This document shows, one piece after another, positions 32,565 to 43,719 of a stretch of 64,000 nucleotides of DNA; position 1 is the stretch's first letter; each line of letters opens with the position of its first letter. A program made the translations under genes and the position numbers. The stretch comes from Cristatella mucedo (taxonomy: Eukaryota > Bryozoa > Phylactolaemata > Cristatellidae), in NCBI GenBank assembly GCA_009760855.2, contig WPIO01000002.1:7275001-7339000 (forward strand). Reading direction: 5' to 3'. Below the pieces are notes generated by a model. It had not been told where the DNA came from. It worked only from the letters and a program-made list of their open reading frames with translations, and did no database searches.

Positions 32565-32965
32565 ATGGGATGAATGTATCTCCGTCTGTAACTCCAGAAA
32601 GCCACAAAGACTGTAGGTGGGTGGTACGCAGGAGAGTTTTGTATAGAGCACTCACAGCCTAAGCGGCTTTCAGACAGCATTCAATAGCCAGCAGACTTCA
32701 TTTCACGCAAAAAAGAGAAAGTGGAAAGCTAAGCAGAGTCAGGAGGGCAGTTGAGGTAGTGAGTAGCATGGAAGTAGCAGCTCAGGACCGCTGGAAAGAA
32801 TGAGCCATATTTGGCAGCAGGAGAGTAGTTGTCGCTGCTTAAGAATTGTGGAAGAGAGCTCCAACTTCTTGGACCTGCAGAGCTAAAGCTTCTGTCGCCA
32901 ACGGTCTTTAGGTGGAGGAATGAGACAGCTAATTTTTCCAAAACATGTCTACATTACGTCTCACC
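32565..32965 (-). mobile_element. LINE-B 3' end with C-terminal coding part
   Basis: The minus strand encodes LHLKTVGDRSFSSAGPRSWS, then SLPQFLSSDNYSPAAKYGSF, and ends with HYLNCPPDSA. The 3' part ends at CTGTAACTCCAGAAAGCC. This is the best-preserved LINE-B C-terminus in the window. Confidence 0.75.
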
Positions 32966-33390
32966 TTAGAGCACGAGGAAGCTGAAACTTGTGCAGCAGT
33001 TCAGCTACCTACCATTACCAACTCGCAGGTCTTCTTACCCTTGCAGTCAGACTTACGGCTGGTGCAAAATTGTGCTGGAAGTTGTGAACGTCGAAGTTGT
33101 CCCACAGTGCACCACTTCTCTTCGATCTGTAATGGCTCATTATCAAGCAACGTATCGACTTAACGTAAACTTGTAGCCGAGTTCCAGGGGTCAGAGGCTA
33201 TTTCCCGCCAAGCCCCGCCATGCACAGGTCACGCTGCCGCTCACCATGCTGCTGAGCTGGGGTAAGACGAGCGGCCGTCAGGTTAAACCTCTTTGTAATA
33301 TCGCGTGCACCACCAACAACAGGGGAACTAAACAAGTCTACACGGGAAAGGTCCTATACAAAGTACACTATAACGGCGCAAGACGACGCC
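32966..33390. other. Left flank of the Polinton-like element
   Basis: There is no gene here. No short direct repeat matching the right flank at 58,841 could be found next to the inverted repeat, so the target-site duplication is lost or not recognisable. Confidence 0.4.
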
Positions 33391-33550
33391 GAGTAGTATA
33401 TTTTTGAATGTTATGTAGCCTAGGGCTCGACCTTAGCACATCAACAAGCTCACTCCGTTCGCTGTCTCGTGCTCGCTCAAGTCCCTAGCCTACATAACAT
33501 TCGAAATCATACTACTCTACGTATTTCGCCAAACTAAGTATATATATAAT
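33391..33550 (+). repeat. Left terminal inverted repeat
   Basis: It starts GAGTAGTATATTTTTGAATG and ends in a CTAAGTATATATA stretch. It matches the reverse complement of 58,680-58,840 with roughly 14 differences and one gap. The outer 130 bases are themselves an imperfect palindrome: GTAGCCTAGGG near the start pairs with CCCTAGCCTAC further in, and GAGTAGTAT pairs with ATACTACTC. Confidence 0.88.
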
Positions 33551-33679
33551 AGTAAAATTATTTGCTTTTCAAAGAAAAGAAAAAACTTTAAATTTATACA
33601 GGAAAGTGGCTGATCTAAGGAAAAATTATGTTATCCAAAGATATGATGAGATCATGCAATATAATACTAAAGTTAGGTC

Positions 33680-33865
33680 GTGTCTAAAGAGTCCAACAAA
33701 ATAAGATACATAATCAAAGTTATAAACATAATAATAGTCTTAGGAGTAACAATTTCTACTACTTATATTCAATCTTTTCAAAATAGTACTCATGTAGTCT
33801 TTTTCTTTTCAGCACTAACCGCAACGATGGTGGCAGTTGGTGGTGTTCTAGCAAAAATCAAATAG
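33680..33865 (+). pseudogene. Polinton part: small membrane protein frame
   Basis: A 61-codon frame, MSKESNKIRYIIKVINIIIV at its start, with two hydrophobic segments (IIKVINIIIVLGVTIS and HVVFFFSALTATMVAVGGVL). The outline resembles small holin-like or virion membrane proteins, but no family is assigned. It lies just inside the left terminal repeat. Confidence 0.4.
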
Positions 33866-34019
33866 CATAAAAGATCTACCCTAGAATCTACTTCAAAATT
33901 TATTTCTAAGATGACACATGCTTTACCTGATGAAGTAATTACAAAAGAGGAATTTGAAGATCTTATAATGGAACGTTCACAAAGAGAAGCTACTCCTGTT
34001 TAATTACTTGTAGTTCTTC

Positions 34020-34860
34020 TCCAACAAACTCTTTTAAACATTATTGACCCAATAACGTACTGGTCGGTCTTTCATAATCATTATTCTAACAATAACATGT
34101 TTAGTTAAGCTCCATATTAGATCTGTAGCTCTTCTTCTCTTTTCAACTTCTCCTTCACCTAGTTCTAATAAATATCTAGCAGTTGTTCCAAGTTCTAATA
34201 ATTTTTTTGTGTTCTCCTACTTCTCGATGATATTTTAGTTTGTTTAGTTTAACGATTTCTTTTTTAATTTCTTTAGCAGATTCTTCACCAATTGTGCTTG
34301 TAATTCTATTATTTAGGTAATCAATAATCTGTCGTAAATTATCAATCCACTCTTTGTTTCTAACATAGTCTCCTTTATTAATGCTTTCTACATTCTTTCA
34401 TACCATGCAATAAAGGCTCTTTCTGCTACTGTTCTATTCATTCTTTCAACCAGTGCAACACTCTTTTTACAACTAGCTTCTATTACCCGTGTTTCATGTC
34501 TTTTCATTTCTTTTGTGAACTCTCTTTTAAACTCTGTTCCTGGATCTACTGTAATCTTCTGTGGCCATTATAAAGGACCTTTTGTATAAATATCTATTAT
34601 TTCTTGTGTTACTTCTTTAGAAGACTTTGTTTTAAGTGGCCTTGAATCTTTATATCTGCTGGCAAAATCAATAACACCCATAGCATATTTACATCCAGAA
34701 TCATTTGGCATATACAGGATATCTGCTTGGCGATTTTCATTAGGGCAACTATATCAAAGAAATCTTTGGAATTTCTTTTGGTCTTGGTTTGAATACTTGG
34801 CTTATATCTGAATCGGGATTGAACTTTCCCTCTTTTTTTCTTTCTTTTAGAGTTAAAAAT
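34020..34860 (-). pseudogene. Polinton part: retroviral-type (rve) integrase relic
   Basis: The minus strand carries the core signatures of an rve/DDE integrase in order: QADILYMPND with the first acidic residue, VIDFASRYKDSRPLKTKSS, ITVDPGTEF with the second, and KKSVALVERMNRTVAERAF with the Glu. Polintons use such an enzyme to insert into host DNA. Its position next to the left terminal repeat fits the family. It is broken. Confidence 0.78.
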
Positions 34861-34874
34861 GACATTCCATAGAA

Positions 34875-35200
34875 ATGGAAATATCTCGTAAGACTTATTC
34901 TAAAACGTTTAGTGAACTTGAATATCTAGAATCAGGTCATCCTATCTGCAAAAAGATTAAAAGAAGACCAATGTTAAAATAAGAAATGTGTTGTGATATC
35001 TGTGATCTAGACAGTACTGAAACAGAATTTGATTTTTGATTATGGTGTTCTACGTAACAACAAAATAATAATTTGTGCAGATTGTCATTATTCTACTAAT
35101 AGGTATTCTGAAGAAAGACCTAGTAAACTATACTGTCTTGCAAGAAAGCATTTCAAAAAAGATGCTCAGAATTATTTTCTATTCATCACTGTTTAGACCA
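34875..35200 (+). pseudogene. Polinton part: unidentified short gene with a Cys pair
   Basis: The plus strand starts MEISRKTYSKTFSELEYLES and later shows CCDICDLDSTE, a possible zinc-binding pair. I recognise no family. Confidence 0.25.
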
Positions 35201-35303
35201 TGAAGCTATTTTCGTTATCACAAAATTGTTTCCTTTAGTACAAGGTAAACGTAAAGCAACAAAAATAAAAGAACTTATCGTTTCATTGGTTCACTTATAC
35301 TTC

Positions 35304-36160
35304 TCAGGTGAGTATGTAGCTAATCAAGAGATTTACTCTTAGGTTTCCTAGGTTATCAACAAATAAGTCAGTTGGAATTCTATTGAAGTAAGCATAATAC
35401 TTAAAACATGTTCCTGTTGGAGAAGTATTTATAGCGCGTATTTCCCCAGATACAACAGAAGTATCTGTAATTGGTCTTAGGAATACACAGTTGAATGAAC
35501 CAGCTACCATCACGCTTGATAATATTAATGGTGAAGCATTCTTGTTTTGCCAGGAATAAGCAGCAGATGTATTTATTATAGAATTCATTAATCTAGGGTT
35601 TAATAATACAGGAATTACTTCTATAGTTTTTTACTGTTTTGTCAACGTAAGACTTTGTTGCAGCATCTGAAGGATTAACAGGATCTGCAACACTAATTAT
35701 TGAGTTATTATTCATATTTAAAATAGTAGAAGCAGGATAAACTTTTACCATTACATCTCGTTTTAATCCTCCATAAGTAACTCAAAAATCATCAGGAAGA
35801 ACACTAGGTGTAGTATTACTTGAATTCCAATAGGTAGAAGTAATAGCAAATCCATTCTTATTTTGATCACCAGTCATTGTATCACCAGATTTTTTAACAT
35901 AATTGCTTAACTTACTAACCTTAACAGCATCAATTGGATTAACTCCTGGACCAAGATTAGTAGCAGCTTCACCTTGGAAATTTATTGATCTATTTCCAGT
36001 TACCATGACATTTGAATCTGTATAACTTTTTGTTACAGCATCTGAAGGATTAACAGGATCACTTAGGTTAATAATTAAATTTCCATTTGCATCAAGATCT
36101 GACAATAGATAACCATCCATTTTTGTGACATAACCAATAAGATCTACTTTGCAATTCATC
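35304..36160 (-). pseudogene. Polinton part: phage-like fibre gene A relic
   Basis: The minus strand begins with MDGYLLSDLDANGNLIINLS and then has repeats of the type NLSDPVNPSDAVTKSYTDSN and NLGPGVNPIDAVKVSKLSNY, with KKSGDTMTGDQNKNG between them. These are the trimeric-fibre repeats of phage tail fibres (GDTMTG, then N.I.NL..P....DA.TK.Y). They probably formed a host-binding spike. A second gene of the same kind is at 47,522. It is broken. Confidence 0.65.
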
Positions 36161-36169
36161 TATATTTTT

Positions 36170-36990
36170 ATTGACTAATTCCTTTGATCTATCAAGAACT
36201 TCTTTAATTATTGGCACTATTCTAACCAATCTATCAGGATTTTCTTCTTCTACTACTTTTATTAAAGATCTTGTTATATAATACTTTATATCGTAGCCTT
36301 TTACTTTTTTATTATTAAATATTCTATACTTGCTCATAATGTCAATATCAATGTCAAAATATTTCTCATCTTAAATAATGGCATAAAAATTAGTGTTCTG
36401 ACTGGAAGATCAATCTCATAATCGGTTGGTATCCTAACATTACCTGCAGCTATATAATCTAATGGTGGCTCTTCACAGTTCAGTCCAGGAATTCTAATCT
36501 CAAACTCTGAATAATAACATTCTCGTAATTTCAAAACGTAATCCAAGTAAGCATGGAGCAGGATACTGTTTTGGTATACAATCTTTTATAATACTCTACT
36601 CCACAAACATTTCATTTCTTCCAAAGTAGTTTGATCTATTACACCATCTGGTGAATATCTGTACACGCCATCTCTATCCCTACTAAAACAAGCATTGGAG
36701 TTCTCTAGTTTTACATTAAGTTTCATTTCTAAAAACTTAGCAGCAATAGGTTCAAATACTTTGCCAAATAGCATTGGAGGAAATTGTATAGTAGAATCGT
36801 TTGCAATATATATTTTTTAGTCTTCCTTTAGCAATTATATCAATATCAACTTCTGTTAGATCACAAAATACAAGGTCATTACCAAGCACAGAATACACTT
36901 CTGATCCACCAATATTCAAAGACATTGATTTTTTCCACTCATCGGAACCTTGTACAAAATCAGATTTTTTTTATTACATTTCTGGATTAA
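36170..36990 (-). pseudogene. Polinton part: YqaJ-type exonuclease relic
   Basis: Reading the minus strand, FVQGSDEWKKSMSLNIGGSE matches the N-terminal QG..EW...R...IGGS block of YqaJ/lambda-type exonucleases. Then come FGKVFEPIAAKFLEM and YSPDGVIDQTTLEEMKC, the PD-(D/E)XK nuclease core. Such enzymes resect DNA ends for recombination or replication. It is not part of the minimal Polinton set. It is broken. Confidence 0.65.
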
Positions 36991-37059
36991 ATTTTTTAAA
37001 TGTCTGTTCGATCATAAACAAATGTTCCCTTACTGCAAGTAAAAGGCGACCCATTGCCA

Positions 37060-38704
37060 TTAGAAGTTAGTTCAGCCGTATTCTCACAGATAGTTAAGTA
37101 ATGAACAATAATAGTTGTAGCAGCAGCACCAGAAGCTGCAGGTATTTGAGAATTTAATTCAAAACTTACAATAAGTTTTGAGGTAATTCTTAAAGGTTCA
37201 TCATTTTATTGTAAGTCAACTACGTGAATTGGGTATAGTGATTACCATTCAGGATAAGTAACACCAACTGGTTCAGTAATTTCATTTAATCCAAGATGTT
37301 GTTTTCTAAACTCTGTAAAATCCTAGATATTCAGTTGAGCATTTACCATCTTTTGGACAACTATTTCTCGCAGTAGCAGGGTATTTTTTTGAACCATTAG
37401 CAAGTACGGTTACATTTTTGATATCATAGTGGTTGTATGTACATGGATTTCCTGTATAGGAATTGTACTTATCAGTATAATTTTGTGCAGCTACAATTAA
37501 CTATCTAACTTTATCAATGGTATTTTGTACTGACCATGTTCTAGTATATTTCAATCCTTGGTTGAAATTATTTAGAGTCATATTCTCATAAGGTCTAACT
37601 CTGTAGTTAAGTTAAATTTTCTTTGATCTCTCACTTGATATATCTGCAAGAGCTCTTTGAATACTTTCTTTGGGAGCAATACATGGAACTATTAGTCTCA
37701 TTTTTGACATAACTATTCTAAATACATCCCATTGGCCTTCACTATTAGCTCCAGCTGTTCCTCTAGTTGTTAATGTGTTAGTTGAATTAGCGGCTAATCC
37801 TGATGTAGCGCTCATAATAGCATCAAAATCATTGCCACCAACTCTTGTCATTGCAAGTGTAAATAAAATATTATAAATAATTGTGTTCATATCTGCACAC
37901 AATCCTGATAATCTTGAGTGTAGGAAGTGAAATACTGAATGTGCCTCGATTGTCTGCTAAAACATTTGAAAGTCCTCTACTGCATACAATATTAATATTT
38001 CTATCAGTTGCTGTAGATGCAGGAGGACTGGCGTAAGTATTGTTAGCAATCCACATATCATCCATTGCAGTTGCAGGCTCTTCATTTTTCCATCCAGTTG
38101 CAGGTCCTTCTGTTCTATTGTAATCATTTGGATAAGTGAGCCGTGATGGCACACTAGGTAAGACGGCTGCTTTCACGACCTCGGTCCCGAGGTCGTGGGT
38201 TCGATTCCTGCGGTGGGCGATTCTTTATCGCCACTGCAAGAGGTGGTGATACCCATAAAGGCTCTTCCGTTGCTATACAAAAAGAGGCTGTTTAATCAGC
38301 TAGGATTTATTTTATTTATAAGTAAGGAGACCCATAGGCGTTGAAACTGTTCCAGGTCCTTGTTGCAGTGAAAGACTTTCTATTTCTTCTGCGCCAAGTC
38401 TAGCTCTCGTTGAACTGAACATCCATGCTCCTGCATTATTAACAAAACCAGAAGCAAGAGTTCTAGCGGGTGCAGCGTAAGCGCCACAAGCAGCCTGTTG
38501 AACCTGTAGTTGTCCTTCAAGTAGTAGGTAAGCATCTGATAAAACATAACATAATTGTCGTTCACCAGGAACAGTAAATGTTATTAGTTTGTTTGAAATA
38601 CTGTCAGTTTCATTTCCATTTGATTGGTAGAAATCTCTGTATTGATAATCGTCAATTTTATAATTAGGAAAACTTGAATCGCCTATTTCAAGTATTGATT
38701 CCAT
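37060..38704 (-). pseudogene. Polinton part: major capsid protein relic, with SINE insertion
   Basis: The minus-strand start region (38,312-38,704) reads FTVPGERQLCYVLSDAYLLL, then NNAGAWMFSSTRARLGAEEI and GPGTVSTPMGLLTYK. This is the pattern of the N-terminal jelly roll of Polinton and adintovirus capsid proteins. Later segments include NNTYASPPASTATDRNINIV and VFRIVMSKMRLIVPCIAPKE. Length and place fit a double-jelly-roll capsid gene. A SINE-B copy at 38,138-38,317 splits it. It is broken. Confidence 0.7.
38138..38317 (+). mobile_element. SINE-B inserted in the capsid gene
   Basis: A tRNA-like head (GAGCCGTGATGGCACACTAG, GTAAGACGG) with a B box (GTGGGTTCGATTCC) is followed by the GGGCGATTCTTTATCGCC and CATAAAGGCTCTTCCG blocks and the end TTAATCAGCTAGG. 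ATAAGT flanks it on both sides (38,132-38,137 and 38,318-38,323) as a likely target duplication. The family is the same as at 19,983-20,320, which ties the AT-rich element to this host genome. Confidence 0.82.
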
Positions 38705-38746
38705 AGGAGTACTAGCTATTTCTTCCCTACATAAAAAAGTAAAAGT

Positions 38747-38977
38747 TCATTTTCTACTCTGAATGTATAGGCCTGCTCCAATTTTTTCCATATACCCATC
38801 ATAACCAGCTGGCCTTGTTCTCTCAGGAATGGCAGATTTCTCTTTGGTAACTTTCTCAATTTCTTTGTATGCTTTTGGATCATTTTCTTTAAGAGCTTCT
38901 GAATAATCTACTTCCATACTCTTCTTCCATTTTTGCTTTATGTTTTTTTTGTTCTGTGGTTTTAGTTTCTCAAGCAT
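38747..38977 (-). pseudogene. Polinton part: small basic protein frame, 76 codons
   Basis: A short frame that looks whole. The product is highly charged: MLEKLKPQNKKNIKQKWKKS, then a Glu/Lys-rich middle and RPAGYDGYMEKIGAGLYIQS at the end. It lies directly upstream of the capsid gene in transcription order. It may be a core or maturation protein, but the family is not recognised. Confidence 0.35.
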
Positions 38978-39019
38978 AGCTCGTATGATTTCGAGTTCTA
39001 TCTCCTTTATATTTCTATC

Positions 39020-39229
39020 TTAATCTGCTTCTTTTGTCATCCTTTTATCATCAAGCTTATCGACTACTTCTCTACGTTTATTAACATACTCTTGGTCAAC
39101 TTTCTCTTTCTTTGCTTGTAACTCAATTAGCTTTCTAGCTTGATGCATTTCAATTCCTTTGTTAACAATGTTCATACTAAGGCCTGTTAGACCAGTTAAC
39201 ACTGGTGCTGCTTTTTCCAATTCCATCAA
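39020..39229 (-). pseudogene. Polinton part: small helical protein frame, 69 codons
   Basis: A short frame that looks whole. It begins MMELEKAAPVLTGLTGLSMN and continues with a charged helix (LIELQAKKEKVDQEYVNKRR). A Gly/Leu/Ala start followed by a long charged helix is common in small virion proteins. The family is not recognised. Confidence 0.35.
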
Positions 39230-39315
39230 TAACTATATCGAGAACACTAGATCCATGAAACTATCCTCCTTTTATTCTGGCATGGCCAATTCTAGCATAG
39301 CAACTGATTGCTGTA

Positions 39316-40170
39316 TATATTATTTTGAAATTTCTAATGTAACCATAGCATCTGAAATAATATTAACAGGATTTCCATTTTGGTCTATTAAACTGATTCT
39401 AAAACTACTTAATGTATCTATGTCACCACGTGTTATTAAATACAATATGTTAGGAATGTTTAGATCAAGTTTATCTCCTGGATTAAGGTCATCAATATCA
39501 ATGGCATATAATGAAGAAGATTGTTGTAAAAATCCTGTTTTTATTTCTACATAATTCTTAATTGGATTAGCCAAATAACAATCTACACTTATCCATTTTA
39601 CACCAGAATTGTCAGTTAATTGCATTGTATTCCAAGCTTTTCAAATGCCAGAAAAGTACATAGCCTTTTCTATAGCTTCGTAAGGTGTTCTGCCAACCAT
39701 TGCAGGATCAAAAGATCCCTGCTGGTTTGAGTTGAAACCTAGTGTATCACAAACTGATTGTGTAACATCGGCATTACTTCCAACTATTACAACATAATCA
39801 GGAGTTACTTGCATGATTACTTTATCATCTGCATCAACAGTAAATTTTATTCCACTATCAAGTTTTGTAGTAGTGTCATAATAATCTTTAGCTCTAGCCA
39901 AAGAAAGATTAAGAGCAGTTACAATTTTATTGCTATCGTAATATCCCGCAGGAATTGAGATATATTGTAGGGTTGGTGCTGTACATTTTTTTTTATTCTA
40001 AAGCAAATCATTTACTCCAGCAACAATATTAGAAATAACTCTGTATAAGTAAACTCTGCTCTTCGTAGACCAACTTTATTAAAGCCCGTATATGATTCAA
40101 GTGGAATAGGTGGAACTAATGTTTTTGCTTCAGAACCAGTAGTTCCAGTTAATTGTATTGACATTCTTAT
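39316..40170 (-). pseudogene. Polinton part: minor structural gene, copy 2
   Basis: The minus strand contains SIQLTGTTGSEAKTLVPPIP near its start, then SIPAGYYDSNKIVTALN, VCDTLGFNSNQQGSFDP, and near its end LTDNSGVKWISVDCYLANP and SSLYAIDIDDLNPGDKLDL. The pattern of PAGYY, a helix, then D.LGF resembles minor capsid/penton-like proteins of adintoviruses and Polintons. It repeats the plan of its neighbour at 40,190-40,885. It is broken. Confidence 0.5.
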
Positions 40171-40189
40171 ATTATTTTGAAATTTCTTT

Positions 40190-40885
40190 TGTAGCCATAA
40201 CGTCTGAAACAATGTTAACAGGATTTCATTTTTGGTCCGTTCAACTAATTCTAAAACTGCTTACTCCATCTATATCTCCACGTGTTGGTAAAACAAAATA
40301 TGTTAGAAAGATGAATATAAGCTTTTTCACCTGGATCAACATCATCAATATCTATAAGATATAATGATGAAGATTGTTCTATAGATCCTGTTTTTAATTC
40401 TATATAATTCATATTAGGATCAACCAAATCACAGTTAACGCTAATCCACTTTACCCCAGAGTTGTCAGGTAACTGCATTTTATTCCAAGCTTTGTAAGTA
40501 CCAGAGAAATATATAGCTTTTTATTTTTATTTTTATTTTTATTTTTTATTTATTTTTATTATAGTACCAAGTTTACCAACTGGGTTATATAAAGATCACT
40601 TTTATCATTTAAGCCATTATTAAGAGCAGCTACAATTATATTACTACCATAATATCCTGGAGGAATAGCAAATGATATTGCTGTTTCTTTATAATTTCTT
40701 CCATACATAAGAAAATCACTAATTAAACTCCACTAATTACATTAAAAATAACTCTGTTTGTATAAGTAAGCTCTACTCTTCGTAACCAAACTCTATTAAA
40801 ACCTGACTCTGATCCAAGAAGAATAGGCGGAGCTAATGTTTTTGCTTCAGAATTAGTAGTTCCTGTTAATCTATTGACATTCTTA
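40190..40885 (-). pseudogene. Polinton part: minor structural gene, copy 1
   Basis: It shares with copy 2 the start (SIDLTGTTNSEAKTLAPPIL), the IPPGYYGSNIIVAALN block and the end (LPDNSGVKWISVNCDLVDP, SSLYLIDIDDVDPGE). It is shorter in the middle and has an ATTTT-type simple repeat at about 40,518-40,560. It is broken. The two copies are a tandem duplication. Confidence 0.5.
40518..40560. repeat. ATTTT-type simple repeat
   Basis: Several TTTTTA units run in a row inside the shorter minor structural copy. It marks where that copy differs most from its neighbour. Confidence 0.85.
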
Positions 40886-40998
40886 TATTATATTTCAGCA
40901 ATTTCTACAACAACTGCTATCTGCTGTGAACCAAAATATAAAACTTTAAATTTTTTATCCGTAACAGTGACTAGTAAATCAGAAACCTTTTTATAGAA

Positions 40999-41685
40999 TC
41001 ATAATAGAATCACCAGTAATATTATGATATTCAAGAGTATTTGGTTCATATACCATCTGTTTCCACGGATAAAAATTGTAAGCAAACTTCTTAGGACTTG
41101 TGTTTCATCACTTATTATATAACTAATTTCACTAGAAACTACATTACAATTTACAAGTATTAGGTTTCGATCTGAAACAAAAACTTCCTTTTCTGAAATA
41201 AATTTAAAATTTTCTGTACAAACTACTTGGTTAGTAATATTAGGATGAAGTGTTGAAAAGTTTGGATCTGTTGTATTAGCAGAACCAGTGAAACCAAGAA
41301 TACTTGATATACTAGACTTACTAGCAAGGAGCGTCCAACAAACAGGCATAGTAATCCAGGAGTTAGAAGTAGCAGTATCTATACCTAATACAAATTTATC
41401 AGCAGTAGCTCCTGTTTGAGTAACAGAATTGTTTATCATATCTGCTATTACATTTACATCATCATAAATAGCGGAGTAAATTCCTGGTCTAAATGTTATC
41501 GTTTGTTCAGAACCACCTGCTACTCTATATACGAAAGTATTATTAGAAGTAGTCATATTTTTAATCGAATTTGTTCCTAGAAACTTTTTAAAACATATCT
41601 TGAACTTTGTATTTCTAGGCTTATTAGGATCATCAGTGTATTCTAATAGGATTAGTAGTACCAGTATTATTAAATACATATCCAT
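40999..41685 (-). pseudogene. Polinton part: third minor structural gene, 228-codon frame
   Basis: The minus-strand frame contains ITFRPGIYSAIYDDVNVIAD, then FVLGIDTATSNSWITMP and SSISSILGFTGSANTT. The succession of PG.Y, a helix with IN, then ILGF is the same as in the two genes downstream, so I read it as a more distant paralogue. The role may be penton or minor capsid. The ends of the frame (Ile/Leu-rich) do not look native. Confidence 0.5.
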
Positions 41686-41699
41686 ATTTGATTGCTAAG

Positions 41700-42960
41700 C
41701 TATCCTTTCTAATTTTCTCAACAAATTTTAATATCTCTTGAGAAATTTTTACAAGTTCTGTCATTTCTATATTGTACACAAGTTTAATTATTCTTGCTAT
41801 GCATGACTTTTGTACTTTTCTAGATTTCCGAAGGTAATCTACAGCAGCACTAATTTACTACTCCTGTATTTCCAGCAGCACTATTTTATCAAATACTTCT
41901 GAATAATCTTTTACAACCAATAGAATTACTTCAACACCTCTACCAGTTCTTTCTGTAGGTTTTGCATAATCAAAAACTCTTTGTTCAGTTAGGCTTTTTC
42001 TTCCCCTTTCATCATTTAAAGTTATAAATATACTGAAAAGTATACCTGCTTGGTTATTTTTATTAATACTATCAATAATTTCTTTTACTTCTTTCAGTTT
42101 CCCAGTTCCTTTTACACTAACAATATCAAGTAAATCTTGTTTAGTGCTTCTTGTTAAAGAGTATTCTCTAATACACTCACCTTTTTCATCTTTTTAATTT
42201 ATGGTAATAACTAACAACATAATCGAAAATATTACTAGTTGCTTTTCCAAAAACTTTATATTTTGTTAACTTCTAAATTAATTCCCAGCTGTAATAATTT
42301 TAAGCCTTTATTTTTACTATTTATCTCAACTATTAATCTTTTTACATAATTTGGAGCATATCCTTTATTATTATCTTTTAGAAAATCAAGTAGATTAGAT
42401 TTATCTAAATCTTGTATTTTTTCTTCTGTTTTTTTTCCGTGCCTGTAGTTGGATTTATTTCTAACTCGTCAGCCAAAGTTTTGCGAACATTATCAATAGC
42501 TTCTCGTATTCCTGGATTAGGTGCATGTGTCTTTGCTTGATTTACTATTGTAATTGCTTTTTTAAACTCCCCTGACTTAACAGGTTTAACTGCTTTTTCT
42601 AGAGTATTTCTAATATCTGGTGCAGCTTTCTATTCCAAGGTCTTTTGTATATAATCTCTGTTTTCCATTTGTATAGCAAGTTTTTGGTCTAACTTTTTAA
42701 GATTTTTTCAATGACAACATTTCCAGAATTATCAGTAGACTTTTCTAGTGCACGTTGATTAAGATGAGACTCAACTGTATCTCTTGCTGATATTTCTGAT
42801 TCAAGTCTTTATATTTCTTGGTCATTTTTTAGTATAGTTGCTTCTTTTAAGTCTTCTAAGTTTTTTATTTTATCTTCATAATCAAGTGCTTCTTAAACAA
42901 TTTCCCTATAGCCTTTATTTCTTGAAAACATTTTTCCGTTTATCATTTTCATATATCTAC
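41700..42960 (-). pseudogene. Polinton part: unidentified gene region, charged
   Basis: The minus strand shows protein-like stretches such as VIEKILKKLDQKLAIQMENR, then SGEFKKAITIVNQAKTHAPN and GIREAIDNVRKTLADELEIN, and further on GRGVEVILLVVKDYSEVFDK. Helical, charged composition suggests a coiled-coil virion or scaffold protein. I recognise no family. It is broken. Confidence 0.35.
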
Positions 42961-42965
42961 TAAGC

Positions 42966-43035
42966 ATTAAAATGATAATAATAATGCACTTGATAATGCG
43001 CCCTCAGATAACTCAATCTCTTTCTAGGCGCTAAG
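42966..43035 (-). repeat. LINE-A tail scrap inside the Polinton
   Basis: An AATGATAATAATAATGC simple tail is followed by GCGCCCTCAGATAACTCAAT and CTCTTTCTAGGCGCT, the inverted LINE-A 3' end. Only about 70 bp are present, so it is a very short 5'-truncated insertion. Confidence 0.65.
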
Positions 43036-43039
43036 AATA

Positions 43040-43695
43040 GTAAGTAGTTGCTTTCCAGTATTATCAACAAACCAAAATATTTCCACTGATTCTATTTTAG
43101 TTAAGTCTATCATACAAAATCCAAAACGGTTTCTTGTACAAGATTTAATCCAATCTTTGAATTGTATTTTATCAATATCTTCAGTGTATGCTTCACGAAT
43201 ATATTATATATCTGTTGCATTTTTTTGAAGATTATTACCAAAGTTACATTGTTTCTAATTTCTCTCATAGGAATAGTAGTAAATCCTTGAGCAAGATAAA
43301 ATATATTTAATTCTTTATGTCTTCATCGTGTAAAATAATCTAATATTTTGTTTGGTCTTCTGTCAATAAATCATCAAGAGCAACAACATTTTTGCACTTT
43401 TTGTATGAGTCTACTGCTGGCATTTCATCGATAAAATTAATCCAGACATAGGCACATTTTTCTTTTGTCATTGATCTAAGTCCACGATACAAATTTTGGT
43501 CTAAACTTGAAGCAATAATTGTACAAGTATCATAATTAACCATTCCGTAGAATATCCAATTCATGATTAATTGTGATTTTCATGAACCACTAGGACCAAG
43601 TGCTAGTGCTCTAATAGGTACATTTGGTAATGCCTCTTTGTGATCAGTGTCTACGTCTTGTCCAAAATTAAAAGCCCTAACTCTTAGAGTCATTT
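43040..43695 (-). pseudogene. Polinton part: FtsK/HerA-type packaging ATPase relic
   Basis: The minus strand starts MTLRVRAFNFGQDVDTD and has a Walker A region near IRALALGPSGS. It then has TCTIIASSLDQNLYRGL, AYVWINFIDEMPAVDSYKKC (a Walker B-like region) and HKELNIFYLAQGFTTIPMRE followed by IRNNVTLVIIF, the Q-containing sensor block of genome-packaging ATPases. The enzyme pumps DNA into capsids. It is broken. Confidence 0.65.
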
Positions 43696-43719
43696 CCTAT
43701 ACTAATTTTTTTTATATTT

